Of a DNA stretch of 64,000 nucleotides, positions 33,541-43,678 are shown piece after piece. The position numbers were made by a program, and so were the translations under genes. The stretch comes from Isoetes taiwanensis (taxonomy: Eukaryota; Streptophyta; Lycopodiopsida; Isoetales; Isoetaceae), in contig JAJEKV010000034.1 of assembly GCA_021234155.1 (NCBI GenBank), forward strand, positions 6,738,028 through 6,802,027, read 5' to 3'. How positions within the stretch are numbered: position 1 is the stretch's first letter; every line of letters starts with the position of its first letter. A model generated the notes under the pieces. It was given only the letters and a program-made list of their open reading frames with translations, was not told the DNA's origin and made no database searches.

Positions 33541-33740
33541 CTTCTAGCAGTTCTGCAGCATGGTCGAGTTCAGAGCAGGAGGAGCAAGCTAGGGATCAGG
33601 TATTTTGCCAATTCAATAGTCTAATCCGCCTCCCAGACATAGAATAAGTAGGTTTAGCCTATTGAATTGCCCATAGCAGCCATCTAGATCTCTAGATACC
33701 ATGCCATAACTAAAGAACCTAACTCTGTGATTTAGATTAA
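33541..33740. other. LINE 5' UTR and unresolved junction
   Basis: The LINE 5' end must lie here, followed by resumption of the interrupted Ty3-like LTR. TTAGCCTATT near 33655 and ATAGTCTAA near 33620 are imperfect counterparts of the TTAGTCTATA flank at the A tail. No clean target duplication can be claimed. Confidence 0.35.
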
Positions 33741-33930
33741 ATCTCATTGCCCAACGGATGTGTGGTGAGTTGGTATAGGCCTAGTAATGCCAAAATAAAT
33801 GTGCACTTGGTCAGGGGTTCAAACCCTGGCCAGTGTATGTTTAGCTTTGGGAGTTGGTTACTAGGGTTATACGATGATGATCCCCGACGTGGTAGAACTT
33901 GTGCCTATACGTGTCCTCCACTTTGTCTGC
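33741..33930 (+). repeat. tRNA-derived SINE (Au-like)
   Basis: GCCCAACGGATGTGTGGTGA begins a unit with an A-box-like TGAGTTGGTATAGGCCTAG and a B box inside GGGGTTCAAACCCTGG, about 50 bases apart as in tRNA-derived SINEs. The following GTTGGTTACTAGGGTTA recalls the body of plant Au SINEs from memory of that family. No poly(A) or T tail and no duplication were identified, so the right border is approximate. Confidence 0.5.
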
Positions 33931-34964
33931 CATAAGGCAGCAGGATAAGCTCCACAATAATTGTGTGAGTATGAACCAGTAAAAAATTGGCTTCCATGTA
34001 CACTGGGGCTGGTATGCTGGTTGTTGCCTTAGTTCTTCTATGAGATGTATGTGGTGATGATCTCTGTGGACTCATTGTATTGGGAAGGGGGGTAGAGGCC
34101 TTAGAAGCCTAGTAGTTGATGCTCCTAGCTAGCCCTCTTTAATGCACTATTAAATTCGGCCTGTGTACAAGAGCCACACCTGCTTGTGGGTGAAGGGGCC
34201 AGACTGGCTTACAAGGAGGTTCACGTCCTGACTCATGATCACGTCCCTCTGGTAGTAAAGCCTATCGGGGATTATTGTGCACTAGACCTAATGCTCTGCC
34301 ACTGCGTGAGGGCTTTGCATGGGTTCGACACTCTTGGGGTGGTATACACCTTCCATGGAGTTCAAGTCGAGTACAGGCAGTGGCCCTCTAGTCACCTTGA
34401 GTCAGCATGTTAGCCTCTGATGGGAGTGATCCCTACATGCCCCATCGGAATTGGGGAGATGCAACCCAGGAGTAGCCCCTTAGGCTATGCATCCGGCGGG
34501 CTACAGTCAGGTCACTTTTCAACCTCTGCAAAGTGTGCATAGGAGGGGCGGATGGAGTGGACTACCCTAAGCCATGTTCTTATTCAGCCAAATTCATTTG
34601 CCATGAATTCTGTCTGCAATGACTTCTGGAGACCCAAGCCGTCAGTCATTCCCTTTGAGTCTGAGCCTTGGGTAGGATCTCCATATGTGATGTACTGATC
34701 GATGTCTATGCAGATATGTGGTGAGCCATCCTTCGTGATGGTCATGTGATGTTGATATTGTATACTGACATGTATGTTTACGCTTCCGCAGCTAGGTAGG
34801 TCCTGAAGGAAGACAGGGTAAAATGACCCCTTCATTCTTCCCACTGGAACTCATCCAGGTTGCAGTGACACGTGGAGGGCCTTGTATCAGCATGGAGCTG
34901 GTATGGGGGATGAACTCCTGTTTGTATACGGTGAGTACACCGTATATGAGTAGGGGACGTCACA
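33931..34964 (+). repeat. Family 1 LTR, copy B
   Basis: The right end reads GAGTAGGGGACGTCACA with the CA terminus expected of an LTR. The right 585 bases match copy A (241-890) in reverse complement. No PBS follows at 34965, so it is a solo or 3' LTR on the + strand. The left border is not resolved; the unmatched left half may be LTR sequence deleted from copy A. Confidence 0.6.
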
Positions 34965-35210
34965 CCTACAATTGGCCGATATAGAGCTTGGCCACAACCT
35001 TTAAAAGTATAAAATTACTCCATGGCTTAAATGGCCATCCCGACAAGTTTTTAGTGCACATAGTATTTTGAAATGGCCATGGCCTACGAGTCTGAAGATT
35101 TGGCAGATATCAAATTGGCCACTTATGGAGTGAATTTGATAAGTTGGTGTTTTGAACTGGCCAACACCACTTCGTTATGGTGAGAATGCATCCTACTCCC
35201 GCGTGGTCGA
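34965..35210. other. Spacer
   Basis: Between the LTR and the LINE fragment there are several irregular repeats of AATTGGCC / TGGCCA type, and no frame or known element. Confidence 0.3.
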
Positions 35211-36890
35211 CTATTTTTTGAAAAATGTAAATGTGTGGCCAACTGGCCCGCTGGGGCCACTAGAAAATACCCTGCTGCCAACCAGCCCGAGGGGGGACAA
35301 TGTCAACATCAGCCATCTTTTGATATAACGAATGCACAAGACGTTGTGCATTAACAATTTGGGGACCAGTCCAAATAGGCACATCAACTGATTGTGAAGG
35401 AGCGTCTGGCAGAATGTCAGCCAGCTTTTGCCATAGAGCTCTGTCCCATCGAGATAGCATAAACTTAGTCTGAAAAGCATCCCAAGTCAACAAGTGTCCT
35501 GCCTCATACCAAGCACCAACTGTGGGAATACTAGCAAGCCTCCAATGCCGCTGAGTCAATGGATGCGCAGTAGCACACAGAGGCATGTGATTATCCAGAG
35601 GAATCCACCAACACAAAAAATCTACCTGTGGACACACACCTGGATTAATCTTATATAGCACACGAACTGTCTCCCAAGGATCAAGCAGTCCCTTCAAGAG
35701 AGGAGAAGCATTCGGATATGGACGAAGCTGATAAAAGAGACACCAAGGAAGAACTGCCCTAAGTGCCAGTTTCCCAAAAGGAATACACTGCCCAAGTGCT
35801 TGCAGAACCAATCTCATTCCAGGCGAATGTACCATACCCGCCAAGTAGCGATAAATGAGCTTAGATATCATAATTTTACTCTGTAAATAAAAGTAAATCA
35901 TACCTAGACCTCCAACAAATTTTGGTTTACATGTGGATCAAGCGACCTTCACAACTACACCTGTCTCAGTACCTGTCCAAATGAAGTTATGGACAAATGC
36001 GACAACCTCTTGAAACTTTGTTTGTCAGCAAGCACAACAGATGCCATATACACATGAGTGTAGCTGAGAACCTGCTTAGCTATCCGCCCTTCCAGAGAAA
36101 GCTTAGCTGTATTCCACCATAAAAGATGCTTATGTAGGCCTTCCACTATAACATCCCATGCATCTGAAGTAGAGATATGTATACCTACAGGAATGCCCAA
36201 GAGTTTAGTGGTCTTCCCTTGAGGAAGCACTTTCCACAGATACTCGTAAATAAACATCCACACCCAAAGTCCATAAAGCAGAGCACTTTAACCACCCAAC
36301 AAGAACCCCTGATGCCAGGGAGAAAAGAGTCCATCAAAAGCTTAGCATTCTGAAGATTATCATCCTCAGCCACTAGAAAGAGAAATGTATCATCGGCATA
36401 CTGATTGCACACTTCTTGAGAACCATCCTCCATAGTCAATCCCTGAATTACGCCATCTTGAGTAGCCGAAAAAAATAGCTGGGACAATACCTCTGCCGCG
36501 CTAGTGAACAATAACGGGGTAAGGGGACATCCTTGTCGAACTCCTCTACCAACAAAAAACACAACCGACGGTTCTCCCTGAAAAAGCACAGTAGACCGAG
36601 CAGAAAGATGGAGCTTCCTAACATCTCTGGTAAACAACTCTCCAAATCCCAATGTCAGAAGGCATTTTTGTAGGAAATTCCAATCTATACTGTCATAGGC
36701 TCTAGCGAAATCCAAATTGAGATATATAATGTGCTGACCCTTTAGGCGCGCCCAATACATCCCCTCATAGGCTGCGGCCACATTATCAAGAATACATCGC
36801 TTAGGTAAAAATCCTGATTGTGTGAAGGAGATAGACTCTGCCAAGATATCCCTCACTTTCTCTGCCAAGGCCTTAGCAAAGATTTCAGGG
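35211..36890 (-). pseudogene. Second LINE fragment (reverse transcriptase to zinc-binding region)
   Basis: This minus-strand fragment belongs to a LINE clearly different from the one at 11060. The RT part (36868-36185) has QSGFLPKRCILDNVAAAYEG, LNLDFARAYDSIDW, GVRQGCPLTPLLF and the catalytic QYADDTFLFLV. A frameshift near 36290 is followed by the thumb (GKTTKLLGIPVGIHISTSDA, LSLEGRIAKQVLSYTHVYMA, 36263-35955). A later frame (35901-35260) has the pre-zinc-finger region with QSKIMISKLIYRYLAGM and HRWRLASIP-like text (HWRLASIP). The endonuclease, start and 3' tail are all missing. It is dead, but its active-site residues are preserved. Confidence 0.9.
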
Positions 36891-38530
36891 TCTATACATG
36901 GCTAAAAGATGAGATGATTGGCATAATCGAGCTCCCCATTCAATCTTGAGCGGGATATATCTTTTAAGTCTATCGAATTCTATTACTTTTTAAGCTAAAC
37001 AAGGGTGAGGACTCTCACTGTGCGCCAAGAGAATCTCACAAGTGGATCTCGTGCATCTAAGAGTCATCTGAGTTCTTTTGCTACCTTTAACAATTCTTAG
37101 TCTAATTTAGCATGCCATCTCATTACATAGACTTTAAGTACATATCCCTAACACCCGATTTATATTATATATGTCAAATTTTATTACATAACTCTATTGA
37201 TTTTTGTGGTTCTTAATGAACCTTGTTAGATTGATACCCTTGGCATCACCCTTAGTCGTCTTGCATGTAGAGCACATACGTTTGCGTTGTCGAACATCTG
37301 CATTAGCTCAGTCTCTGTCGCCTCCTGAATTGCGATGAGCATGTCTACTACAACCTACATGTTTGAGTTGTACTCATGAACAACTTCCCTAATGAGTCTG
37401 GTGAATGATTTGCGGGGGATAAGGAAGTTCAAGCTCCTCTGGAAATGCCATATCTGCCCTAGAATGTACAAAAGTCTGGCGGCATCTCATGGGCTTCTTT
37501 GGCTCGACTGGAGGGTCTGGTGGCAGTCTTAAATTCTCCATGTTCGTCATCGGCCTCCCTCCTTCTACATATTTGCCCTTGTGCTTCTGGTAATAGGCGA
37601 CGTAAGCATTGTACATGGCATTGTATTTTTGGTAGCTGGCCATATCTTCACTATACTTCTGGTCCTTCTTCAAGGAGTATCCCTCTGCTCGGGTCTTTTG
37701 CTTCTTTGATTGGTTCGACGTGGGTATTTCTAGATATGGGGGTGGTTGCTCCTTTGTTAGTACTTGCTCATCAGAATTGGAGGTTCCTTTCCCCATGAGG
37801 AGTTTTGTTACATATGCATCGCCATCCTCGTCACTGGAAATGTCGCTCGTAGGGTTGGGATATCTGACGTTGATGCCCATCAGTAATTTTGCTTGTGTTT
37901 CTTCCGCTTATCCTGATGCTGAAGCTTCTTGCTTTTCTTCTCCGCTCGCAGCTTGTCCTTGTGTTCCTTCTTGCGGGACTCTTCCTCTTTTGCTTGCTTC
38001 TGTCGGGTCCACTCCTCCTTCTGTTGGGCACACTCCTCCTTATGCTTTATGCGGCCTCTTTATCCCTTGATGTCTGCTTTTGTTTCTTCGTTAGCTTCAC
38101 TTGGGCTTCCGTAGTTTCCATCCGTGCTTCTTCTGTCTGGTCCTTTTGGTCCTATGTGTGGTCATTCTAGTCTTGACCTTGTTGGTCTTATTCTTCGATG
38201 CGCTCATCTTGCTGCTAGGCCCGCTCCGCATTCCTGGCTTCATATTCTTTCCTCCTTTGTCAAACAACTTGCTCTTGGGCACTGGGCAATAAAGCTGCCC
38301 TTTCCATTCTCGCACCTTGTTTCATCCTTACCATGCTTAACATGTGCTCGATCACCCAAGGAGCGCCTAGAAAGTAGCTACAAGATGAGCGGTTTCGACA
38401 TATGATGATACATTTATGGGTTACTTAGAGCGCGATACATCTTCTCCTAATGGGAGGACTCTCATCGTGTGCAAACTGGGGGTGTGAGAATCTCACAAGT
38501 GCCATTCGCACGCCGTGAGGGTTGTCTGCC
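36891..38530 (-). other. Unrecognised element-like region with basic minus-strand ORFs
   Basis: The stretch is bounded by two related segments with GAGGACTCTCAYYGTG and GAGAATCTCACAAGTG (about 37010-37060 and 38452-38505) in the same orientation. Inside, the minus strand encodes Lys/Arg/Gln-rich frames in pieces (38315-38097, 38031-37831) and a longer ORF at 37389-37880. The repeat-bounded layout suggests a retroelement or MITE-like unit with degenerate genes, but no retroelement domain is visible. Confidence 0.4.
37389..37880 (-). CDS. Hypothetical ORF, 163 codons
   Basis: The frame begins MGINVRYPNPTSDISSDEDG. It has an acidic start, a lysine-rich middle (KKQKTRAEGYSLKKDQKYSE), a tyrosine-rich segment (YQKYNAMYNAYVAYYQKHKG) and a proline-rich end (LPPDPPVEPKKP). 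I recognise no domain or family. It lies downstream, on the same strand, of Lys/Gln-rich frames that may once have been joined to it. It could be a gag-like or structural protein of the repeat-bounded unit around it; this is a guess from composition. It may also be a chance ORF in decayed DNA. Confidence 0.3.
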   Translation of the reverse strand: MGINVRYPNPTSDISSDEDGDAYVTKLLMGKGTSNSDEQVLTKEQPPPYLEIPTSNQSKKQKTRAEGYSLKKDQKYSEDMASYQKYNAMYNAYVAYYQKHKGKYVEGGRPMTNMENLRLPPDPPVEPKKPMRCRQTFVHSRADMAFPEELELPYPPQIIHQTH

Positions 38531-39432
38531 CAGATCGGGTTCTAATTGGCCAAAATAAGCATACAAGGCACCTTGAGAGTTGTTGACTCTATTTGGCCAC
38601 TATAATCTTTGAGGTTCCTCCTATGGGATCCAATATAAAAGAATAGGAGAATGTGTGGTATGGGACTCCAAAAATACTGGAGACGAGGGCAAAGGTATCA
38701 CATCGGAGGCTAGGGTAAAAGTATCATATGCTAGCAACTCCATCCAGAGTAAAAGAAAATACTATACTCTAGGGTGGGGTTGCCATGTTCCGCGCACTTA
38801 AGAGGCGTGAACCCGTTAAATTGTCAAAAATTGGTCCAATTGGTTCAATCCAGGTGTCATTTGATACTTAATCAGATATGCCAGCTGCCTGTCAAGAAAA
38901 TGCCCTTAAATAATCTATGGTTAAAAAGTTATGGGCCTCCAAAGCGGAGGGGGTGTAAGTGCCCCCATCGCCATACACCTTGCCCCTCACGCCATGGCCG
39001 TAGCCTACTTTGGCGCCCCCCCAAGGCCTCCTGTCTTTACCTAGGTAGCCATCTATCGTGCTGGCATGTCCCAGCCTTCGTTATTATGGAAACCTAGTAA
39101 CGCCACGTCCATAACCCTATTTCGCGACCCAAGGTTCTGCCTCACGTCCCTTCGCCTACTGACATCGCGGTGGTAGCTCACTCGACGGCCTCACGCCGTG
39201 CTCGCGGTCACGCAACCCGAAATGGCCATCATGGCCCAACGGTCCACTGAACGAGGATACAGGGACCATCATTCGCTACCATTTCTGGCCCCTTTTTGAG
39301 CTTTTGCCAAACAATTCTCTCCTCCAGGCGTTCGATCTACCCCCAACCCAGACTTCTCTGCAGGATTTGGGAGGCTTATAGATTCCAGCGCCTCGCACAA
39401 ATCGGCAGAGCCCTCATCATGCCAATTTTGGC
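38531..39432. other. Upstream region of the small candidate gene
   Basis: The interval has no convincing coding frame. From about 38930 to 39240 it is notably GC-rich (TTGGCGCCCCCCCAAGGCC, CCTCACGCCGTGCTCGCGGTCACG), unlike the AT-rich neighbourhood. It lies directly upstream of a good TATA box and could be promoter DNA. Confidence 0.4.
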
Positions 39433-39440
39433 TATAAAAA
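39433..39440 (+). promoter_or_regulatory. TATA box of the small candidate gene
   Basis: GCTATAAAAATTGG contains TATAAAAA about 30 bases ahead of a CATTTAACATCCC region where transcription could begin near 39465. It is well placed for the ORF at 39618. Confidence 0.5.
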
Positions 39441-39617
39441 TTGGTGCGCTTTCTCTCATTTAACATCCCAGCACCTCGTTCCGGCTAGCACCTTGTTCTG
39501 GCTTGCTCAACTCCCAGCATTCCTGCATCCGATCAACTCTTAGCTCAAGGGTAATATTTGCTCTTCGAAGAGACTGTGGTTGTTTATCTAATTCATCTCC
39601 TTTTGGTCTGCAGCACC

Positions 39618-39950
39618 ATGGAAGGGCAATGGAGGCGTGGCCAAGGCATTACAGGAGGTGGTTACCGCAAGCCGCCTACGATACCCTCTCCGTCGAAGAA
39701 GAGGGAGCACCGTTATTCTGATGCATCTGTGCAGACAGAGGAGCTTGGCTCCTTTACTTTGAAGAACTGCCTTGTTAATCGGGAGGAAGTCTCAGCTGCC
39801 GCCGGATCCAACCTAAATGTGGTGGTCACACCCGAGATCTGTGATCAGATCCAACATGCAAAGGGTGAGCATGACCTGGTGCACTGCAGCGTGACGGTAG
39901 CTGAAGGGGACAATGTAAAGTTTGAAAGTCCTGTCAATCCGGAGACCTGA
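39618..39950 (+). CDS. Small candidate host protein, 110 residues
   Basis: The ORF starts in a favourable context (CACCATGG) right after a CTTTTGGTCTGCAG acceptor, and a possible short 5' UTR intron runs from a GTAATA donor at 39551 to 39613. With the TATA box at 39433 this forms a coherent gene model. The protein is MEGQWRRGQGITGGGYRKPP, a basic serine-rich stretch (TIPSPSKKREHRYSD), then a mixed C-terminal half with VVVTPEICDQIQHAKGEHDL and ending SPVNPET. An alternative in-frame ATG lies at 39558 but would be removed by the intron. I do not recognise the family. The GC content and clean frame contrast with the surrounding repeats. It could be a real small gene or the 5' exon of a truncated one. 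Confidence 0.45.
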   Translation: MEGQWRRGQGITGGGYRKPPTIPSPSKKREHRYSDASVQTEELGSFTLKNCLVNREEVSAAAGSNLNVVVTPEICDQIQHAKGEHDLVHCSVTVAEGDNVKFESPVNPET

Positions 39951-40462
39951 GCTATGCTGGTGATGCCTGGCCAAATGGATGACCCTTTGAAATATGCCCT
40001 TCTATGTTTTTATCTGCCATATCTACTTCCTTTTGATTTATTTTTATTTATATTTTAAAAGAGTGCCATTTTGCAAGAGTGTTTTGTAAAGGCATTTCAT
40101 GGAAGCAACAATGTAATTGCCCGAGAGGCACTTTGGATGAAATATATTATTGCATTACAAAATCTGATAACACAAACAGTTTTCTCCTTATCTTTCTTTG
40201 GCCATTAAGTATATCTCCTATTCTTCTACTGTCTCGTCCAAGTCATAATCATCCTGCACTAATTGATAAGATTTAGTAATAAGGCACGCGGTTCTGTCCA
40301 TCCCAAATCACAAAACAACAGGTGACATACCTTATCTGCAACATTCGTGTTCAAAGAGATGGTTGGTGTAGCCTCTTGGACCTCCATGGACAGAGGTGTT
40401 ACCAAATGCTATATGGAATGAATTGCATATAAAAAGAGTTATACCTCTGCCATGTCTGCTCT
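39951..40462. other. 3' region of the small candidate gene
   Basis: This is AT-rich sequence with TTTATTTTTATTTATATTTT near 40035, possible 3' UTR material. The left end of the pogo-like element should lie here or just to the right, but no terminal repeat was found. Confidence 0.35.
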
Positions 40463-42194
40463 TCAAACCCTGAAGAAACCCTCGTCCATGCCACGTGTTG
40501 TTGCAAGGGCTTGGGCATCCGCACCTATTTCAGCCATCTCCCTAATGTGCCTGGCCTTGTCAATTGCAGGCACACCTTCATTTCCTGGCCCTGTGTTGGC
40601 TGCAGCATAGCTAATCCAACCTTGTGTCTCCATCCTCAAGGAGCGCGCAAGAGGGCTGAACTGTCTTTGACTGCTGGCAAGATCCCATCTCTTCAAGGGG
40701 CTCCTAATGTTGCTTACCTTGTTTGCTGTAGGTCTGACCAAAGGAATACACCCGTCTATGCTGATTGACTGGGGGTTGACCTCGTCTCCCTCACATAAGT
40801 GAGTGTCTTCGAGACTGCACTCCACATCTACAACCTCATTTGATGGTTGTCCAATAGGTGGTACTGGCACATCACGCCTTCTTTTGCAAACCTTGATCCT
40901 TCCCTTCCAGGAACCACCTTTGTTGGGTTAAATGGCCATATTCCAGTTGCCATGAAACCTGCCTTTACGTTGGAGCCTGTTAGACCAGCTGCAGGCTTGG
41001 GAAATGAGTTCAGCTATTTCTTCCCTCTTTGGTTCAGTCCCACCCTTCCTCACCATATAGTCTGCCCTTAGTCTTTTGAATGCAGCTTTGAATGGTGTAA
41101 AGCAAGATACATCTAGTGGTTGTAGCCTATGTGATGTGTGAGCAGGTAGTAGGGCAAAATGCATGCCCATCTATTTGGCAGCAAGGATGACATCCAGTTC
41201 CACATGGCTACCATGGCCATCTAGCAATATGAGATGGGGTCGATCAGGTGACAACCCTCTAAGGACTCTAGACTGAAGATGAGATAGCCATGACTTGAAC
41301 AATTCAGTGGTCATCCAAGCTGATTGATGCACTGCCTGAATTGTTCCCTCTTAACACCTTGCTATGTTGTCTTGCCTCATCCTTGTACCCTTGAAAATAT
41401 AAAGATTAGGCAGCCTGAACCTTTCTGCATCGACACACACTAGAATAGTTACCCATTCCCTTGTATTCATCACAAGCTCGCTAACCCTATTCTCCCCTTT
41501 CCTGGCAATTATCCTCAAACCCTTTACTTTCCCAGCTTGGATCCCTGTCTCGTCTGCATTCCAAATTCTTGAGGGGGGAAAGCTAAACTCATCATACACT
41601 TCTTTCAGCCCTGTGTAGAAGCCATCCAAGTTGGCTTGTTGCACCGGCACGCGAAACATCCAATGTTTCGGCACTCCTAAGGGAGATCTCAGGGTACCTT
41701 TGCTTGAAAAGCTTCCACCATTTGCTCCATGGCACGCCATTAAAGGGCGAATTACCCTCCCTTGCCATCTCGGCTGCACGCTCCTTTACAGCAGCCAGAG
41801 TCACACCCATTCCCTGCTCTGCCCTGCCCATTGCCCAATCAACCAATTCCTTTTCTTGGGCTGGTGTCAGGATATTGGGATGCCTTGCATTCTTCTTGGA
41901 AATCCGCCCATACAGCCAATCCCTGATGGACGACTCTGGTATGCCTGACCATCTAGATGTCTCTCTAATTGAAATTCCATTCTCACTTACCTCGTCAAGT
42001 GCGGTCGACATCTCTTCCTCCGTCCATTGCCCTCGCTTTGTTGGTCTCCTTAGCATTGCAGGTGCAGATCCGCTAGCTGTTGCCCCTTTCTTCTCGGCTT
42101 TGGGCGCACAAACCCGTTTGCTTGCCGCTGCCGTCGGTCTCCCACAGCTCAGAACTGTGGCATCGATCTGTGGTTGGGCCCTAGTCGACACCAT
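40463..42194 (-). pseudogene. pogo/Tigger-like DDE transposase (CENP-B type)
   Basis: The likely start is ATG 42194 (MVSTRAQPQIDATV). A psq-type helix-turn-helix follows (KRGQWTEEEMSTALDEVSEN through ETSRWSGIPESSIRDWL), then a CENP-B-type DNA-binding part (LTPAQEKELVDWAMGRAEQG, PWSKWWKLFKQRYPEISLR). After a frameshift near 41650 the DDE_1 catalytic domain appears with IWNADETGIQAGK (first Asp), WVTILVCVDAERF and LLDGHGSHVELDVI near 41210 (second Asp). LLPAHTSHRLQPLDVSCFTP at 41150 gives the third acidic position. A stop separates the last two. The C-terminal tail (40870-40463) is in another frame. Such transposases integrate at TA, but I could not find the terminal repeats. Confidence 0.85.
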
Positions 42195-42764
42195 CGCTTT
42201 AGTGTGCAGCAAAAACATGGGACATGCTTGATTCTTGGCCGGATTGAGGAATTGTTCATGAAATTGCTCGAGCCAGCTGGGTAATCTTGATAATCCATAT
42301 CGTTCGAGGCAATTATGGCTGGAAGTAGCCCGCCAATTCCACCCCCCAGCATTGAATAATGCCTCGGGATGGCCACGATGGAGGGTATTATGATGAGCGA
42401 AGGATGGGTACCCTGGTACGGGGCTTCGTGGGTTCAGGTATGACGAACGAGCGACACTTGCCACGCGTTGGGAGGGGGAGTGGGACAGCGAGGAAAGGGA
42501 TCCTTGGTACCACAGGGGTACTTCCGCGGAAGCGAGCAACCCCACCCTACCATATCCAGCATTGTTTAAGTTGATTTTAATAGATAGGGTAGTTCCAACC
42601 AAGTGGTCCATTTGCCTGTATTGGAATATGGAATATCTTCTTTCGATGGAGGCAGGGTTTCCATTTTCAGTGAATAAGGGCAAGGAATTCTGATATGGGA
42701 GAATACGCTGCTCTTATCCAACGCACCTATATTTGCATGTATTCCAAGTGCCCTGCTCTGGGAA
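42195..42764. other. Region upstream of the transposase
   Basis: The minus-strand frame stays open up to 42683 ahead of the likely transposase start, with no recognised domain; this may be element 5' sequence. Motifs for an element end were not identified. Confidence 0.35.
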
Positions 42765-43678
42765 GTGGGCCATAGGCACATATTGCCACCAATTTTAGGC
42801 CATGGCCAGCCATCTTTAGAAGGCCGCTATAGTTGGGGGCCCCCCAAAGTTGGCGGCCAAAAACGCAGCAGGTTTTTTAGCGGCATTTTCTCTTCTTACA
42901 TACACAGAGCTAAGCTTGGGAAGCGTTCAGGCTCCGACGCGGCTCCTCGTTCACGTCCTTCACGGTCTGAAATTTTATTCTTATTCCTTTTCTCTTGTTC
43001 TTGCAGAGTTTCACTTCGTTTGCTTTCAAAAATTTCTTCTCGAATTTTAGCCTGTTTTTTTCAGACCTTCAAATTTTTGTTTTTGCACTGTTGCCCTTTG
43101 AAGGAGGTCTTTCTTTTCATTTTTATGTGCGCAACTGTGGAAGAATCATTTTGATCTTGTCTTTGTCAAATTTGGTATCTTTGTTGCTTGATCTCTACGA
43201 AAGGAGCTCGTTCAGCTATTTTGCCTTTCTTCATGAAAGTGCCAACTTGGAAGGTTTGAGCATTTTTAGTCATTGCATGTCTCCATAAAATTGCATGTCT
43301 CCATCGAATCTTCTTTGTTTTTGTTATTGAAATTATGAAAGGAATTTGAAATTCTGCGGCAAAAATGTTGGAGCAAAAATGTGAATGAGCTTGGAGCTCT
43401 ATTTAATTATAGCATGCGAGGTTAAGACCTCTCATTATGCAGCGGGTTTTGCTACTCCGTTTAACATTTATCTTTTAGCGGCCGGTTTTGCGGCTCTGTT
43501 TTACCGTATTTCGTTCTGTTGGGCCTTTCATGTATTTTTTTTTTCCCTAATTGGCTTTGTTTTTTGTATTTACAGGCCGGGAAACCAAGGATCGGATGAA
43601 TTGAGTTTCTTATTTGTGGGCTCTTCCTCGTTGATCTTCTGGTTTTACCAATCAGTTGCTTACCAATCCGGCCAATTC
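42765..43678 (+). promoter_or_regulatory. Promoter and 5' UTR region of the VPE gene
   Basis: No coding frame is needed here. From about 42880 the + strand is T- and C-rich, as in plant leaders and leader introns. A good acceptor, TTTTGTATTTACAG, ends at 43576, about 100 bases ahead of the first ATG, suggesting a 5' UTR intron. No clear TATA box was found, so the start of transcription is not fixed. Confidence 0.4.

Larger units (their letters stand above)
11060..33640 (-). mobile_element. L1-type LINE, near full-length, split by a CACTA element
   Basis: On the minus strand the order is 5' region, ORF1 (ATG at 33540), ORF2 (ATG at 15347, overlapping the ORF1 stop as ATGA), a 3' UTR of about 225 bases and a 25-base A tail (11060-11084). 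The CACTA element at 15505-32938 is not part of it; without it the LINE is about 5.1 kb, a usual L1 length. It is inserted in the Ty3-like LTR. The exact 5' end and the target duplication are unresolved. The flank TTAGTCTATA at the tail has only imperfect counterparts, such as TTAGCCTATT near 33655. Confidence 0.8.
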
